Shown: positions 7,654 to 16,594 of the stretch, piece by piece
How the letters are laid out: every line of letters starts with the position of its first letter
Numbering within the stretch: position 1 is the stretch's first letter
NCBI GenBank assembly: GCA_017454265.1
Contig: JAFTDJ010000037.1
Span: 1-48,103 of the forward strand
Direction: 5' to 3'
Length of the DNA stretch: 48,103 nucleotides
Source of the DNA: Bacteroidales bacterium
GTDB taxonomy: Bacteria > Bacteroidota > Bacteroidia > Bacteroidales > UBA932
Notes under the pieces: model-generated
Told to the model about the DNA's origin: nothing
The model's database searches: none
What the model saw: the letters and a program-made list of their open reading frames with translations, nothing else
Made by a program: the position numbers and the translations under genes

Positions 7654-8346
7654 ATGCGCAAGCTTGCTACGCTCATTGCCTTCCTGGTGCTGTGCAGCAC
7701 CTCGCTTTTCGGGCAACTTACCCCTTACGAATACGGAAAACGCTGGTACGTCTCACTGCAAGGCGGCCCGGTCTTCTTTAACAGCGATTATTCCGACATC
7801 TTTTCCAAAAGGGGAAAATTTCTTACCCCGACCACTCTGAACTGCGCCCTCACGGTAGGATACAACGTTTCCGAAGGCCACGAGGTCAGGCTCATGGCAA
7901 GTTACGGCAGACGCATCAGCATTTGTCCGGACTACCAGGACGACTTCACGGTTTACGACAGCAATGGTAACGCCCCCCTTTATACCTATTCTTTCAGCGC
8001 CGCGCAGTTATTCGTAGATCACGTACTGAACTACAACGCCCTGGCGGAATACAACATCCCGTTATGTCCCAAGACCTACGCCGGCCTGGGTGCGGCATGC
8101 TCATTCGACTTTACCGACCCCGGGCAGCCGGAGGTCTGGCTTTACCCCGTAAACATAGTTCCGGCATTCCACTTCGGTATGTTACTGGAGTACAACTTCC
8201 CCTCCGGGCTCGGGGTTTATTCAGACGTTGGCCTCGCTTTCTTTTTCGACAGGTACAACGGCATGGACGTCATAAACTTTCCTCTTGACATGGAGGTCGG
8301 AATCCAGTTCGGCGTAGTATATCACTTCCCCAGGGCAAAGTTCTAA
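7654..8346 (+). CDS. Outer-membrane beta-barrel protein
   Basis: A 230-aa protein with a clear signal peptide (MRKLATLIAFLVLCSTSLFG, cleavage before Q-L-T-P). The rest is made of alternating aromatic/polar strands with glycine turns (WYVSLQGGPVFF, VGYNVSEGHEVRLMASYG, VGIQFGVVYHFPR) and ends in an aromatic-basic strand, as in small OmpW/PorT-like eight-stranded barrels. It has its own promoter and ends six bases before the flippase gene, so that promoter may also drive the exopolysaccharide operon. A role as an outer-membrane accessory of the export system is inference. Confidence 0.75.
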   Translation: MRKLATLIAFLVLCSTSLFGQLTPYEYGKRWYVSLQGGPVFFNSDYSDIFSKRGKFLTPTTLNCALTVGYNVSEGHEVRLMASYGRRISICPDYQDDFTVYDSNGNAPLYTYSFSAAQLFVDHVLNYNALAEYNIPLCPKTYAGLGAACSFDFTDPGQPEVWLYPVNIVPAFHFGMLLEYNFPSGLGVYSDVGLAFFFDRYNGMDVINFPLDMEVGIQFGVVYHFPRAKF

Positions 8347-8352
8347 GAAGGC

Positions 8353-9807
8353 ATGGCGGATTCGCTGAAGCAGAAATCGATCAAGGGTGTTTCCTGGAGC
8401 CTTGTGGAGCAGATACTCACGAGGGGGATAAACTTCATTATCGGAATCATCCTTGCCCGTTTGCTCAATCCCACGGATTACGGTCTTGTGGGCATGCTGG
8501 CAGTATTCATCGCTATATCACAGATATTCATCGACGGAGGCCTGTCCAGCGCCCTCATAAGGCAGAAGAACCCCGGGGAGAAAGACTTTTCCACGGTTTA
8601 TTTCATCAATTTGGGTCTCAGCATCCTGTTCTTCTTCCTGCTGTTCTTCACCGCTCCGCTGGTTGCAGACTTTTACAAACAACCGCTGCTCAGGCCGCTG
8701 CTCAGGGTAATCGCATCGACTCTGGTAATCAGCTCCCTTGCGTCTGTTCACAACACCCTGCTCACAATCAGGGTGGATTTCAAGACAAAGTCCTGGATAT
8801 CCATCATCACCGCTATAGTGTCCGGAGGCATAGGTATATGGTGCGCATACCGCGGTATGGGAGTATGGGCCCTGGCTGCGCAAAGCGTCGCGGCAACCGT
8901 CACCTGCACCCTGATGCTGCTCGTGCTGGTACGCTGGATACCCCGTACAGGCTTTTCCAAAGAGTCTTTCAAAAGGCTTTTCTCGTATAGTTCCAAGCTG
9001 CTGGGGTCTAATATCATACGCGTTATTTACGACAACGCCTACCCTGTGGTCATAGGGAAGCGCTTCTCCGCAGCAGCACTGGGTTATTACTCCAGGGCCG
9101 GTCAGTTCCCCGGAGTCGTAAACTCCACCATATCACACGCTCTGGGGCAAGTCACATTCCCTATACTCAGCCAGATACAAGACGACGACGAACGCCTGCT
9201 CGGAGTTTACGACAAGTATATCAAGCTTTCCAGCTTCGTGATATTTCCCGTGCTGCTGGGCCTTGGAGGCTGCGCCAAGCCTTTCATCTTGTTTCTGCTG
9301 ACGGACAAATGGGCGGATTGTATTCCGCTGATGCAGGTGCTTTGCTTCGGACTTCTCACCAACACGGCCACCAACATAAACATGAACCTGCTGTACGTCA
9401 AAGGCCGTTCCGACCTGGTACTCAGACTGGAAATAATAAAAAAGACCCTTGCTTTTGCAATACTTTTCGCATCTATGCCCTTCGGCCTGATGGCTATGTG
9501 CATAGGGCAGGTGCTGTATTCTTTCATCGATTTCTACCTCAACACCATCTGCACCAAGAAGATTCTGGGTTTCGGTATCCTGCCCCAGCTGAAGGCAATG
9601 GTTCCGTACCTTCTCTGCTCCATAGTCGTGATGGGCGAGGCCCTGCTGATTTCCAACTTTGTGAGCGTCAGCTTACTGGCGCTGCTTATTGCCGTCATAG
9701 TGTGCCCGGCCACCTACTGGCTTGTCACCGGAGCATTCAAGCTCTACGCCTGGCAGGAAGCCAATGATTTCATTTCCCGGAAAATACTCAAGAAAAAAGC
9801 AGCATAA
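8353..9807 (+). CDS. wzx: Oligosaccharide flippase (Wzx, MOP superfamily)
   Basis: A 484-aa polytopic protein with about twelve to fourteen membrane segments and the polysaccharide-synthase N-terminus (LKQKSIKGVSWSLVEQILTR, LARLLNPTDYGLVGML). It should flip lipid-linked repeat units from the cytoplasmic to the periplasmic face of the inner membrane. It is the first gene of a run of 18 whose gaps are at most 6 bases and often overlaps. Family length is typical. Symbol given by functional class, as sequence identity to a named Wzx cannot be measured here. Confidence 0.9.
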   Translation: MADSLKQKSIKGVSWSLVEQILTRGINFIIGIILARLLNPTDYGLVGMLAVFIAISQIFIDGGLSSALIRQKNPGEKDFSTVYFINLGLSILFFFLLFFTAPLVADFYKQPLLRPLLRVIASTLVISSLASVHNTLLTIRVDFKTKSWISIITAIVSGGIGIWCAYRGMGVWALAAQSVAATVTCTLMLLVLVRWIPRTGFSKESFKRLFSYSSKLLGSNIIRVIYDNAYPVVIGKRFSAAALGYYSRAGQFPGVVNSTISHALGQVTFPILSQIQDDDERLLGVYDKYIKLSSFVIFPVLLGLGGCAKPFILFLLTDKWADCIPLMQVLCFGLLTNTATNINMNLLYVKGRSDLVLRLEIIKKTLAFAILFASMPFGLMAMCIGQVLYSFIDFYLNTICTKKILGFGILPQLKAMVPYLLCSIVVMGEALLISNFVSVSLLALLIAVIVCPATYWLVTGAFKLYAWQEANDFISRKILKKKAA

Positions 9808-9809
9808 CA

Positions 9810-10877
9810 ATGGCACTTACCCTGGCTTTTTATCTCCCGCAATTCTACCCCACGCCGGAAAATGACGCGTGGTGGGGAAAAGGGTTTACCGAATGGACCA
9901 ACGTGGGCCGGGCAAAACCGCTGTTCAAGGGGCATTATCAGCCCCGCGTACCTGCAGACCTCGGCTATTACGACCTGCGGGTACCCCAGACACGTGAGCA
10001 GCAGGCCGCCCTGGCCAAAGAGGCAGGAATAGACGGTTTCTGCTACTGGCACTACTGGTTTGCAGGCCGGAGGCTGCTTGACAGCGTGTTCGAAGATGTG
10101 GTAAACTCCGGAAAACCCGACTATCCTTTCTGCTTGTGCTGGGCCAACCATTCGTGGAAGGCCAAGACCTGGGACCCGTCAGTGCCGGACAAGATGCTGA
10201 TGGAACAGACATACCCAGGTGCTTCAGACTATGAAGCGCAGTTCTACGCAATGCTCCCGGCTTTCAAAGACAAACGCTACATACGTCACAAAGGCAGGCT
10301 GCTTTACGGCATCTTTGAGCCGGGAGACATCCCTGACATGACGGAAATGTCCGGGCTCTGGAACGCCCTGGCGGCGGAAAACGGGCTCCCTGGGTTCTGC
10401 TTCTTCGGCTTTGCACAAGGCTCGGGGGCACTGGGAAAAGCCATGCGCCCCGGCATAGACATAGTGGTTTACGACGCAATGTACGACGCCGTGTACGTGC
10501 ACCTTCACGACAAGACCAGGCTGTTGCAAGCCAAGCTCAACTCCATCCTGCAGCGGCCCAACCCCATTCCCTATGCCCGCTATTCCAAAGTGGCTACGGA
10601 AAAATTCCGCCAGTTCCCCGATACCGTTCCATGCATAGATCCAGACTTCGACCATTCGCCCCGCAGCGGCGGAAAAGGCGTGATAATGTACGGCAGTACT
10701 CCACGGCTTTGGGGAGAACTGTGTTCCAAGACCCGCAGGCTGGCAGAGAGCGGCACGCAGGACGGACTGATGTTCATCAAGGCCTGGAACGAGTGGGGAG
10801 AGGGCAATTACCTGGAGCCCGACCTGCGTTACGGCCGCAGCTATCTGGACGAAACCGCAGAGGCACTTAAGAAATAA
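9810..10877 (+). CDS. WbsX-like (GH99-like) glycosyl-processing protein
   Basis: A 355-aa cytosolic protein of the Glyco_tran_WbsX family, related in fold to GH99. Typical landmarks are the N-terminal AFYLPQFYPTPENDAWWGKG, GFTEWTNV, FCYWHYWF, LCWANHSW and the C-terminal FIKAWNEWGEGNYLEPD. These proteins are found in O-antigen and capsule clusters, where they are annotated as glycosyltransferase- or hydrolase-like; the reaction is not established. It starts two bases after the flippase gene and its stop abuts the next start. Confidence 0.9.
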   Translation: MALTLAFYLPQFYPTPENDAWWGKGFTEWTNVGRAKPLFKGHYQPRVPADLGYYDLRVPQTREQQAALAKEAGIDGFCYWHYWFAGRRLLDSVFEDVVNSGKPDYPFCLCWANHSWKAKTWDPSVPDKMLMEQTYPGASDYEAQFYAMLPAFKDKRYIRHKGRLLYGIFEPGDIPDMTEMSGLWNALAAENGLPGFCFFGFAQGSGALGKAMRPGIDIVVYDAMYDAVYVHLHDKTRLLQAKLNSILQRPNPIPYARYSKVATEKFRQFPDTVPCIDPDFDHSPRSGGKGVIMYGSTPRLWGELCSKTRRLAESGTQDGLMFIKAWNEWGEGNYLEPDLRYGRSYLDETAEALKK

Positions 10878-11687
10878 ATGATGCGCCAAGCCTGGCTCAT
10901 AATTGCACACAACGAATTCGGACTGCTGCAGCGGCTCATCTCAATGCTGGATGCAGACGGATCTGATTTTTATGTCCACATAGACCGCAAGGTGCCGCAG
11001 CCGCCTTCGCCCGAGGTCGCGAAAGGCCGTCTGTTCATGTTGAGCGAAAAGGTGGACGTACGATGGGGAAGCGTCTCGCAGATAGAAGCGGAACTGCTGC
11101 TGTTGGAAACGGCGCGCGCAAACGGGCCCTACGCCCACTACCACATCATTTCCGGAACGCACCTGCCTCTGGTTGGCGTGGAGGAGCTGACGGCCTTTTA
11201 CGATTCGCACCACGACGAAGAAATCGTACGGATGTGGGCAGACGATCCCGGAGACGCCGACTTCAAGCTCAGACGCCGTCACTTCCCGCTCGGTCACTTC
11301 AAATACGGCTCCCCGCTGCAGCGCAAGTTATGCCAGAAAACCTGGTCTGCCGTGCTCAGGGTACAGCGTATGCTGGGCCTGAGGCATAATAAGGACTGCC
11401 GCTTCTACAAAACCGACAACTGGCTTAGCCTCAGCGAGAAAGCTTGCGCATACCTGGTCGGGCACAAAAAAGGGATACTGAAAAAATACCGTTATTCTTT
11501 TTGCGGAGACGAGTATTTTGCCGTATCGGAACTAATGACTCAGGGAGAAGCGTTCAAAATATACGATTGCAAGAATCTCCTGCACGTTGAGTTTATGGGC
11601 GATACGCCCCGTACTTTCCGCCTGCAGGATTACAACGAACTTCAAAAAACAGGCTGTCTGTGGGCCAGAAAGTTTACAGGTCAATAG
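10878..11687 (+). CDS. GT14 (core-2/I-branching type) glycosyltransferase
   Basis: A 269-aa member of the branching beta-1,6-N-acetylglucosaminyltransferase-like family: N-terminal AWLIIAHNEFGLLQRLI, FYVHIDRK, YAHYHIISGTHLPL and YSFCGDEYF, all at family-typical spacing. It probably adds a sugar branch to the repeat unit in the cytoplasm. A second GT14 gene with the same N-terminal motif lies at 15740-16594, so the operon holds two diverged copies. It begins directly after the WbsX-like stop and overlaps the next gene by 28 bases. Confidence 0.88.
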   Translation: MMRQAWLIIAHNEFGLLQRLISMLDADGSDFYVHIDRKVPQPPSPEVAKGRLFMLSEKVDVRWGSVSQIEAELLLLETARANGPYAHYHIISGTHLPLVGVEELTAFYDSHHDEEIVRMWADDPGDADFKLRRRHFPLGHFKYGSPLQRKLCQKTWSAVLRVQRMLGLRHNKDCRFYKTDNWLSLSEKACAYLVGHKKGILKKYRYSFCGDEYFAVSELMTQGEAFKIYDCKNLLHVEFMGDTPRTFRLQDYNELQKTGCLWARKFTGQ

Positions 11688-12733
11688 ATTTTCTCCGTTT
11701 TCCGATGGCGGTTGCGGTGGTGATCCTGCATCACTCCGTAACCCTTATCGTAGGCTCAAAAGGAGTGCTGCACGGCCTGTGCATATTATTCCAGGAAGAG
11801 TTGTGCCGGCTTGCCGTTCCATGCTTCTTCCTGATTTCCGGCTATCTGTTCTTCAGCAGGCTCGAAAAATGGGACTGGAGCGTATGGAAAGGTAAAATCC
11901 GGAGCAGGCTGGCCACATTGCTGCTGCCCTACCTGATTTGGAACATAATAGCCTTCCTGGTGTACTGGGGCTATGCCGCAATGTTCGGGGAACCGGCAGC
12001 GTTTGCAGACCAGTGGGCCAAGTACGGAGGCCCAAGGATGTTCTTCAGCGTGGAGGGAGGGATTCCTCTCGGAGTCAAGGCCTACCCGGTAGACGGCCCG
12101 CTGTGGTTCATACGCGACCTCATGTTCTACATTCTGCTCACCCCGGCCGTGTACTTGTTTGTCAAGTGGACCCGCTACTGGGGACTTGCAGCCGTAGTTC
12201 TCCTGCATTTGCTGGTGCAGGGCGTAGTTCCGGAGGGATTTGTATTTTTTCTCGCAGGCGCCTGCCTGATGATGGAAGGACAAAACATAGAAAAACTGTT
12301 GTGGCCCGCCAGGAAGTGGCTGTATGCGGCATTTTTGGTACTGCTCGTCCTGGTTTTCCTGTGGAACGACCGTTCCCTGTACTGGACCCGCTTCTTCAAA
12401 GTGTTCCTGCTGTTTACCGGAATCGGATCCGCATTCTGCATCTCCACCGGCTTGCTTGAATCTGGAAGGGCCGAATTAAGACCGTTCCTGGTGCGCAGCA
12501 GTTTTTTCATCTTCGCCCTGCACGACATACTATTGCCCAGGGAATACGCCACCAGGATGCTCTCTGCGGTGTATCCTTTCTCCGGAACCGTATGGTCGTG
12601 CATAGAGTTCTTCCTCACCCCCGCACTCACGGTATGCCTTTGCCTCGGCATCCTTTACTTGCTTGAGCGCCTGGTTCCGGGCGTTGCCGGAGTGCTCACC
12701 GGGAACAGACAAAAAAGAAGTGTTAAGATATGA
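11660..12733 (+). CDS. Membrane acyltransferase 3 family protein
   Basis: A 357-aa protein with about ten hydrophobic segments and the Acyl_transf_3 signature: YRSIDFLRFPMAVAVVILHH with the catalytic His, then LCRLAVPCFFLISGYLF and GPLWFIRDL. It likely transfers an acetyl or other acyl group to the polysaccharide in the membrane. The GTG at 11660 is used because the family's RSIDFLR segment lies before the first ATG (11705); this gives a 28-base overlap with the GT14 gene. A paralogue lies at 19909-20901. Confidence 0.88.
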   Translation: MGQKVYRSIDFLRFPMAVAVVILHHSVTLIVGSKGVLHGLCILFQEELCRLAVPCFFLISGYLFFSRLEKWDWSVWKGKIRSRLATLLLPYLIWNIIAFLVYWGYAAMFGEPAAFADQWAKYGGPRMFFSVEGGIPLGVKAYPVDGPLWFIRDLMFYILLTPAVYLFVKWTRYWGLAAVVLLHLLVQGVVPEGFVFFLAGACLMMEGQNIEKLLWPARKWLYAAFLVLLVLVFLWNDRSLYWTRFFKVFLLFTGIGSAFCISTGLLESGRAELRPFLVRSSFFIFALHDILLPREYATRMLSAVYPFSGTVWSCIEFFLTPALTVCLCLGILYLLERLVPGVAGVLTGNRQKRSVKI

Positions 12734-13215
12734 CTTTCAAAGAGAAATTCATGGAATGGTGGATACGTCCGGAGATGTATTACATCAAGCGCTATCTCCG
12801 ATTCTTGCGAAAAGAGGAGAAGTACACCTTCCAAACCCCCAACAAGCTGCTCTGCTTCTGGTACAGGGGCCGCAAGAACAGGCTTGGCTCCAGGCTCGGG
12901 TTCATCATTTCCGCCGGCAGCTTCGGAGAAGACCTGCACCTTGAGCATTTCGGTTCCGTGATAGTGAATCCAAAGGCAAAGATAGGCAAGGGCTGCATCA
13001 TCCACGGCAATTGCTGCATCGGCAGCGACGGCGGCTACCCCGACTATTCCCCTGTCATAGGAGACAACGTGGATATCGGACAGAACGCCCAGATTATCGG
13101 CGGAATCCGCATTGCAGACAACGTGCGCATCGGGGCAGGCGCAGTGGTGGTGAAAGATATCCTGACTCCCGGCGTTACTGTAGTGGGCGTACCCGCCAAA
13201 GAAGTAAAGAAATGA
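12730..13215 (+). CDS. Hexapeptide-repeat acetyltransferase (serine acetyltransferase-like)
   Basis: A 161-aa left-handed beta-helix acyltransferase. After a helical N-terminus the protein shows imperfect hexapeptide repeats (IVNPKAKIGKGCIIHGNCCIGS, VIGDNVDIGQNAQIIGGI, IADNVRIGAGAVVVKDI) and ends with the CysE-like VVGVPAKEVKK. In sugar clusters such short proteins O-acetylate a glycan rather than serine; the acceptor cannot be read here. It overlaps both neighbours by four bases (ATGA). Confidence 0.88.
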   Translation: MTFKEKFMEWWIRPEMYYIKRYLRFLRKEEKYTFQTPNKLLCFWYRGRKNRLGSRLGFIISAGSFGEDLHLEHFGSVIVNPKAKIGKGCIIHGNCCIGSDGGYPDYSPVIGDNVDIGQNAQIIGGIRIADNVRIGAGAVVVKDILTPGVTVVGVPAKEVKK

Positions 13216-13910
13216 TACCCAAGACTATACATTATTGCTGGCTGAGCGGAGAGAAGATGCCCGAGACCCTGCGGCGCTGCCTGGAAAGTTGGAAAAAGTT
13301 CCTGCCGGATTATGAATTGCGGCTCTGGGACGCTTCCAGCCTGGATTACAACTCGGTTCCCTTTACACGGGACGCACTGGCCAGGCGCAAATGGGCCTTC
13401 GTGGCAGACTATGTGCGCCTGTATGCCCTTTCCAAGTTCGGCGGCATATACCTCGACTCCGACGTGCAGGCCTTCGGCCCTATAGACGAGATGCTGGAAA
13501 ACCGCTTCTTCACCGGCCTCGAGATGAGGGACAAAGAGCATACCGACATTTACGTGGAGGCTGCCATTATGGGCGCCGAAGCAGGTCATCCCTTCATAGA
13601 ACGCGCCCTGGACCTTTACTCCCGGCGCTCCTTCCTCAATGCAGACGGCAGTATGGACCTCACCCCGATACCGACGGTTCTGTCCGCCCTGATGGAGGAA
13701 ATGTACGGCTGGAAGCGCGAAGACAGCACCCAGGCCCTGGAAGACGGGGTCAAGATCTATTCCACCGCTACGATAGCCAATTCCAACTGCCTGCGCAGCA
13801 AATCCGTACGCCTGTACCACCTCAACAACCGCTCTTGGATACCCACAACCCACAAAGAGCGGATACTGCGCGCCGCAAAAAGGATGGCGCGCAGGATAAT
13901 AGGAAAATAA
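13212..13910 (+). CDS. GT32-type glycosyltransferase with DXD motif
   Basis: The ATG at 13212 overlaps the preceding stop (ATGA), giving 232 aa that begin with MIPKTIHYCWLSGEKMPE, the normal start of this family; the longer open frame upstream (from 13011) is a shadow of the acetyltransferase gene. The Gly_transf_sug region contains FVADYVRLYALSKFGGIYLD followed by the DSD metal-binding motif, and ends with conserved H-x-x-N-N-x-SW (YHLNNRSW). It uses a nucleotide sugar to extend the repeat unit in the cytoplasm. Confidence 0.88.
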   Translation: MIPKTIHYCWLSGEKMPETLRRCLESWKKFLPDYELRLWDASSLDYNSVPFTRDALARRKWAFVADYVRLYALSKFGGIYLDSDVQAFGPIDEMLENRFFTGLEMRDKEHTDIYVEAAIMGAEAGHPFIERALDLYSRRSFLNADGSMDLTPIPTVLSALMEEMYGWKREDSTQALEDGVKIYSTATIANSNCLRSKSVRLYHLNNRSWIPTTHKERILRAAKRMARRIIGK

Positions 13911-13911
13911 T

Positions 13912-14832
13912 ATGTTCTTCCTCACTTCACTAATGGTCAAACTCAATGCCGCAAAGCCCCGGGAGCTTTCCGAGTATGAGGCCATGCTGCCCTCCGTCCC
14001 CTTCCGCAAGGGCTTGCAGCACAATATTTTCCAGACAAACAAAACCAAGGAGCAGGCTTCTCCTGTCATAAGGGACAACATCAGGAAAATAAAGGCCTAC
14101 AACCCGGACTGGAACTATTCCCTGTTCGACGACGCCGACATAGAATCCTATATCAGCCGTTGCTACGGCCCCGTAATCCTGTCTTACTACAAGCGCATAG
14201 ACCCGAGCTATGGAGCCGCCAAGGCCGATTTCTTCCGCTATCTCGTCATTTACCGCGAAGGCGGAATCTATCTGGACATCAAAAGCAGCCTGGACAAGCC
14301 TCTGTACAAGGTGGTGGAAGAAGAAGACTGCTACCTGCTGTCTTACTGGAACAACACGCCCGGCGACGGACACGAGGGCTTCGGACACTACCCCGGTATT
14401 CCGGATTACATCAGGAGAGGAGAGATTATCCAGTGGTATATAGCCGCTTCTGCAGGCCATCCTCTGCTTCGCCTCGTGATTGCCACCATGCTGCGCAACA
14501 TAGACGCCTACAATCCGTTTACAGACGGCGTAGGCTGGACAGGAACGATGAATACGACAGGGCCCATCATGTACACCAAGACCATCTACGATACTTTGAC
14601 GGCCCATCCTGATGTCTACCCGGTACAATGGGTAGATATCATCAACGACTGCGGTTTCCGATACTCCATCTTTGAGAAGGAACAGGGCGAAAATCCCTCT
14701 GCCCCTTCCCACACTGCCGTGCTTTCCTCAGACTACCGCAAGGCTTCAGTGCCTCTGATACGCAATAAATCGAGCTTGCTCAACACCATCAACAAACTAT
14801 ATCTCAGCTTTTTACGCAAAACCCACAAATGA
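13912..14832 (+). CDS. GT32-like glycosyltransferase (DIK variant)
   Basis: A 306-aa protein of the same broad family as the gene before it: LQHNIFQTNKTKE start, YGAAKADFFRYLVIYREGGI, then YLDIKSS. The usual DXD is D-I-K here, a variant that I recall from other Bacteroidota capsule transferases, so activity is likely but metal binding may differ. The later region (GVGWTGTMNTTGPIMYT) is conserved in the family. It starts one base after the previous stop and overlaps the GT8 gene by ATGA. Confidence 0.82.
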   Translation: MFFLTSLMVKLNAAKPRELSEYEAMLPSVPFRKGLQHNIFQTNKTKEQASPVIRDNIRKIKAYNPDWNYSLFDDADIESYISRCYGPVILSYYKRIDPSYGAAKADFFRYLVIYREGGIYLDIKSSLDKPLYKVVEEEDCYLLSYWNNTPGDGHEGFGHYPGIPDYIRRGEIIQWYIAASAGHPLLRLVIATMLRNIDAYNPFTDGVGWTGTMNTTGPIMYTKTIYDTLTAHPDVYPVQWVDIINDCGFRYSIFEKEQGENPSAPSHTAVLSSDYRKASVPLIRNKSSLLNTINKLYLSFLRKTHK

Positions 14833-15740
14833 CAGCAACACCCATTGCAATAGCTTTCACGCCCAATTATTTCGTTCCCGCCGCAACTACCCTGAAGTCC
14901 CTGCTGGATGCATCCACCGGAGACTTCGACGTGATATGCATGCTCACGGAAGCCATTCCCGAAGAAATGCACGAAAAGCTGATGAGGATGGGGGACGGAA
15001 GGCTGAAGTTCCGCTACTTGTCGTTGAGAGGCCGCCTGGAGGGACTGTATATAGACCCGCGTTATACAGAAGCCGCCTCCTTCCGTCTGCTGCTGCCGGA
15101 ATTGCTGCCGGAGTACGACAAGATAGTGTACGTAGATTGCGACGTCGTAATCCGCCAGGACATAGGCAAGCTGTATCGCGAAACAGAACTTGGAAACAAT
15201 TGGGTGGGTGCAGTTTACGAGGCGGCAATAGAAGGCCAGGCGGAACGGTTCCGCGCCCTGGGCTGCGACCCCGCGCGCTACTTCAACTCAGGCTTTCTGC
15301 TGATGAACCTGGAGCTTATGCGCAAGGAGCGGGTCAGCGCCAAGCTTCTGGAAGCCTGCCGGGTACCCTATCTGGAATTCCCCGACCAGGATGCGCTCAA
15401 CCAGGTATGCCAGGACCGGGTCCTGCCTCTCAGCCCTATCTATAACAGCATTCGCACGTTCTTCATACCGCGTTACAAGGCGGACTTCGTGCGGCAGTAC
15501 AACGAAGAGCTATGGGACAGGGTACAGAAAGAGGGCACCATACATTATACCGGCGGCAAGCCCTGGAATATATTCTCTGTGCAGTTCGGAGCCTGGTGGA
15601 GCGTATTTGACTCTTTACCCAGGGAAATCCGGGTTGAATGGAAGCCGGCCCCCAGGATGTACAGATTCTGGAAATTCTACCGTATTCCGCTGTGCGGCAA
15701 ACTTATAGACGCCTTCAGAAGCCTCAAGCAACAGTTCTGA
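14829..15740 (+). CDS. GT8 glycosyltransferase
   Basis: A 303-aa retaining glycosyltransferase of the GT8 (LgtC/glycogenin-like) family. Evidence: N-terminal AIAFTPNYFVPAATTLKSLL, SFRLLLPELLPEYDKIVYVD followed by the CDV part of the D-x-D motif, YFNSGFLLMNLELMR, DQDALNQ, and a C-terminal IHYTGGKPW. All are normal positions, so a functional enzyme is expected. It probably adds a galactose or glucose in alpha linkage, but the donor is uncertain. Overlaps: four bases with the gene before, one base with the gene after. Confidence 0.92.
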   Translation: MTATPIAIAFTPNYFVPAATTLKSLLDASTGDFDVICMLTEAIPEEMHEKLMRMGDGRLKFRYLSLRGRLEGLYIDPRYTEAASFRLLLPELLPEYDKIVYVDCDVVIRQDIGKLYRETELGNNWVGAVYEAAIEGQAERFRALGCDPARYFNSGFLLMNLELMRKERVSAKLLEACRVPYLEFPDQDALNQVCQDRVLPLSPIYNSIRTFFIPRYKADFVRQYNEELWDRVQKEGTIHYTGGKPWNIFSVQFGAWWSVFDSLPREIRVEWKPAPRMYRFWKFYRIPLCGKLIDAFRSLKQQF

Positions 15741-16594
15741 TGAAGCACGCCTTCCTCATACTCGCCCACAATGAGTTCGGATTGCTCCAGACGCTCGTAA
15801 ACTGTCTGGACGACCCACGGAACGATATTTTCGTACACATAGACAAGAAAGTGGAGCAACTGCCGGACATTCGTACAGTCAAGGCGGGACTTGAGCTTAT
15901 ACCCGACAGGAAGGACATTCGCTGGGGAGACTTCTCAATGGTGGAAGCGGAATACGCCCTGTTCCGCGCCGCCGGAGCAAAAGGGCCTTATGCCTTCTAC
16001 CACCTTCTGTCCGGCGTTGACCTGCCGCTGCGCAGCCAGGACCGTATCCACGCTTTTTTCGACGCCCATCCGGACCGACAGTTCGTGGGCTATACGCTCA
16101 CGCAGATGACCCCGGAACTGGTTCGACGCATGCAGCGCCGGCATATGTTTCCCAGGGAGTTCTCGAGAAAGAAAAACATTTACAGCTACCCCAGGGCCCT
16201 GTACCTGTTGATTCAGGAGAAACTGGGGATAAAACGCAACAAAGACATAGAATTCAAACAGGGCTCACAGTGGGTGAGCGTTACGGAAGACTTCGTGAAG
16301 TACCTCCTGAAAAAGGAAAAATGGGCAAGGAAAACCTTCTCACATACCTTTGTGCCGGACGAGTGTCTCTTCCAGACCCTTTGCTGGGACTCCCCTTTCC
16401 GCTCGCAGCTGTACCGCACAGATGACGACGGCATGGGCTGTATGCGCAACATAGGATGGAGAGGCAGCCAGCTCAAAGACTGGAGCGAGGAGGATTTCGA
16501 CTACCTGGAATCGTCCCTCGCACTTTTTGCCCGCAAGTTCAACAGCTCAGATCCGGCCTTCATTGCACGTATCATTGAACTTTCCAAGAGATGA
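15740..16594 (+). CDS. GT14 (core-2/I-branching type) glycosyltransferase, second copy
   Basis: The start at 15740 (TGATG overlap with the GT8 stop) gives 284 aa beginning MKHAFLILAHNEFGLLQTLV, nearly the same opening as the GT14 at 10878. FVHIDKKVEQL, AFYHLLSGVDLPL, and HTFVPDECLFQTL (the catalytic-acid region) are present. The two copies differ enough to have different acceptors. A longer in-frame extension upstream to 15638 lies within GT8 coding sequence and is rejected. Confidence 0.88.
   Translation: MKHAFLILAHNEFGLLQTLVNCLDDPRNDIFVHIDKKVEQLPDIRTVKAGLELIPDRKDIRWGDFSMVEAEYALFRAAGAKGPYAFYHLLSGVDLPLRSQDRIHAFFDAHPDRQFVGYTLTQMTPELVRRMQRRHMFPREFSRKKNIYSYPRALYLLIQEKLGIKRNKDIEFKQGSQWVSVTEDFVKYLLKKEKWARKTFSHTFVPDECLFQTLCWDSPFRSQLYRTDDDGMGCMRNIGWRGSQLKDWSEEDFDYLESSLALFARKFNSSDPAFIARIIELSKR

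Noticed and set aside
13011-13211. N-terminal extension of the GT32 gene
   Set aside because: Arg-rich out-of-frame reading of the acetyltransferase; the family start MIPKTIHYCW is at 13212.
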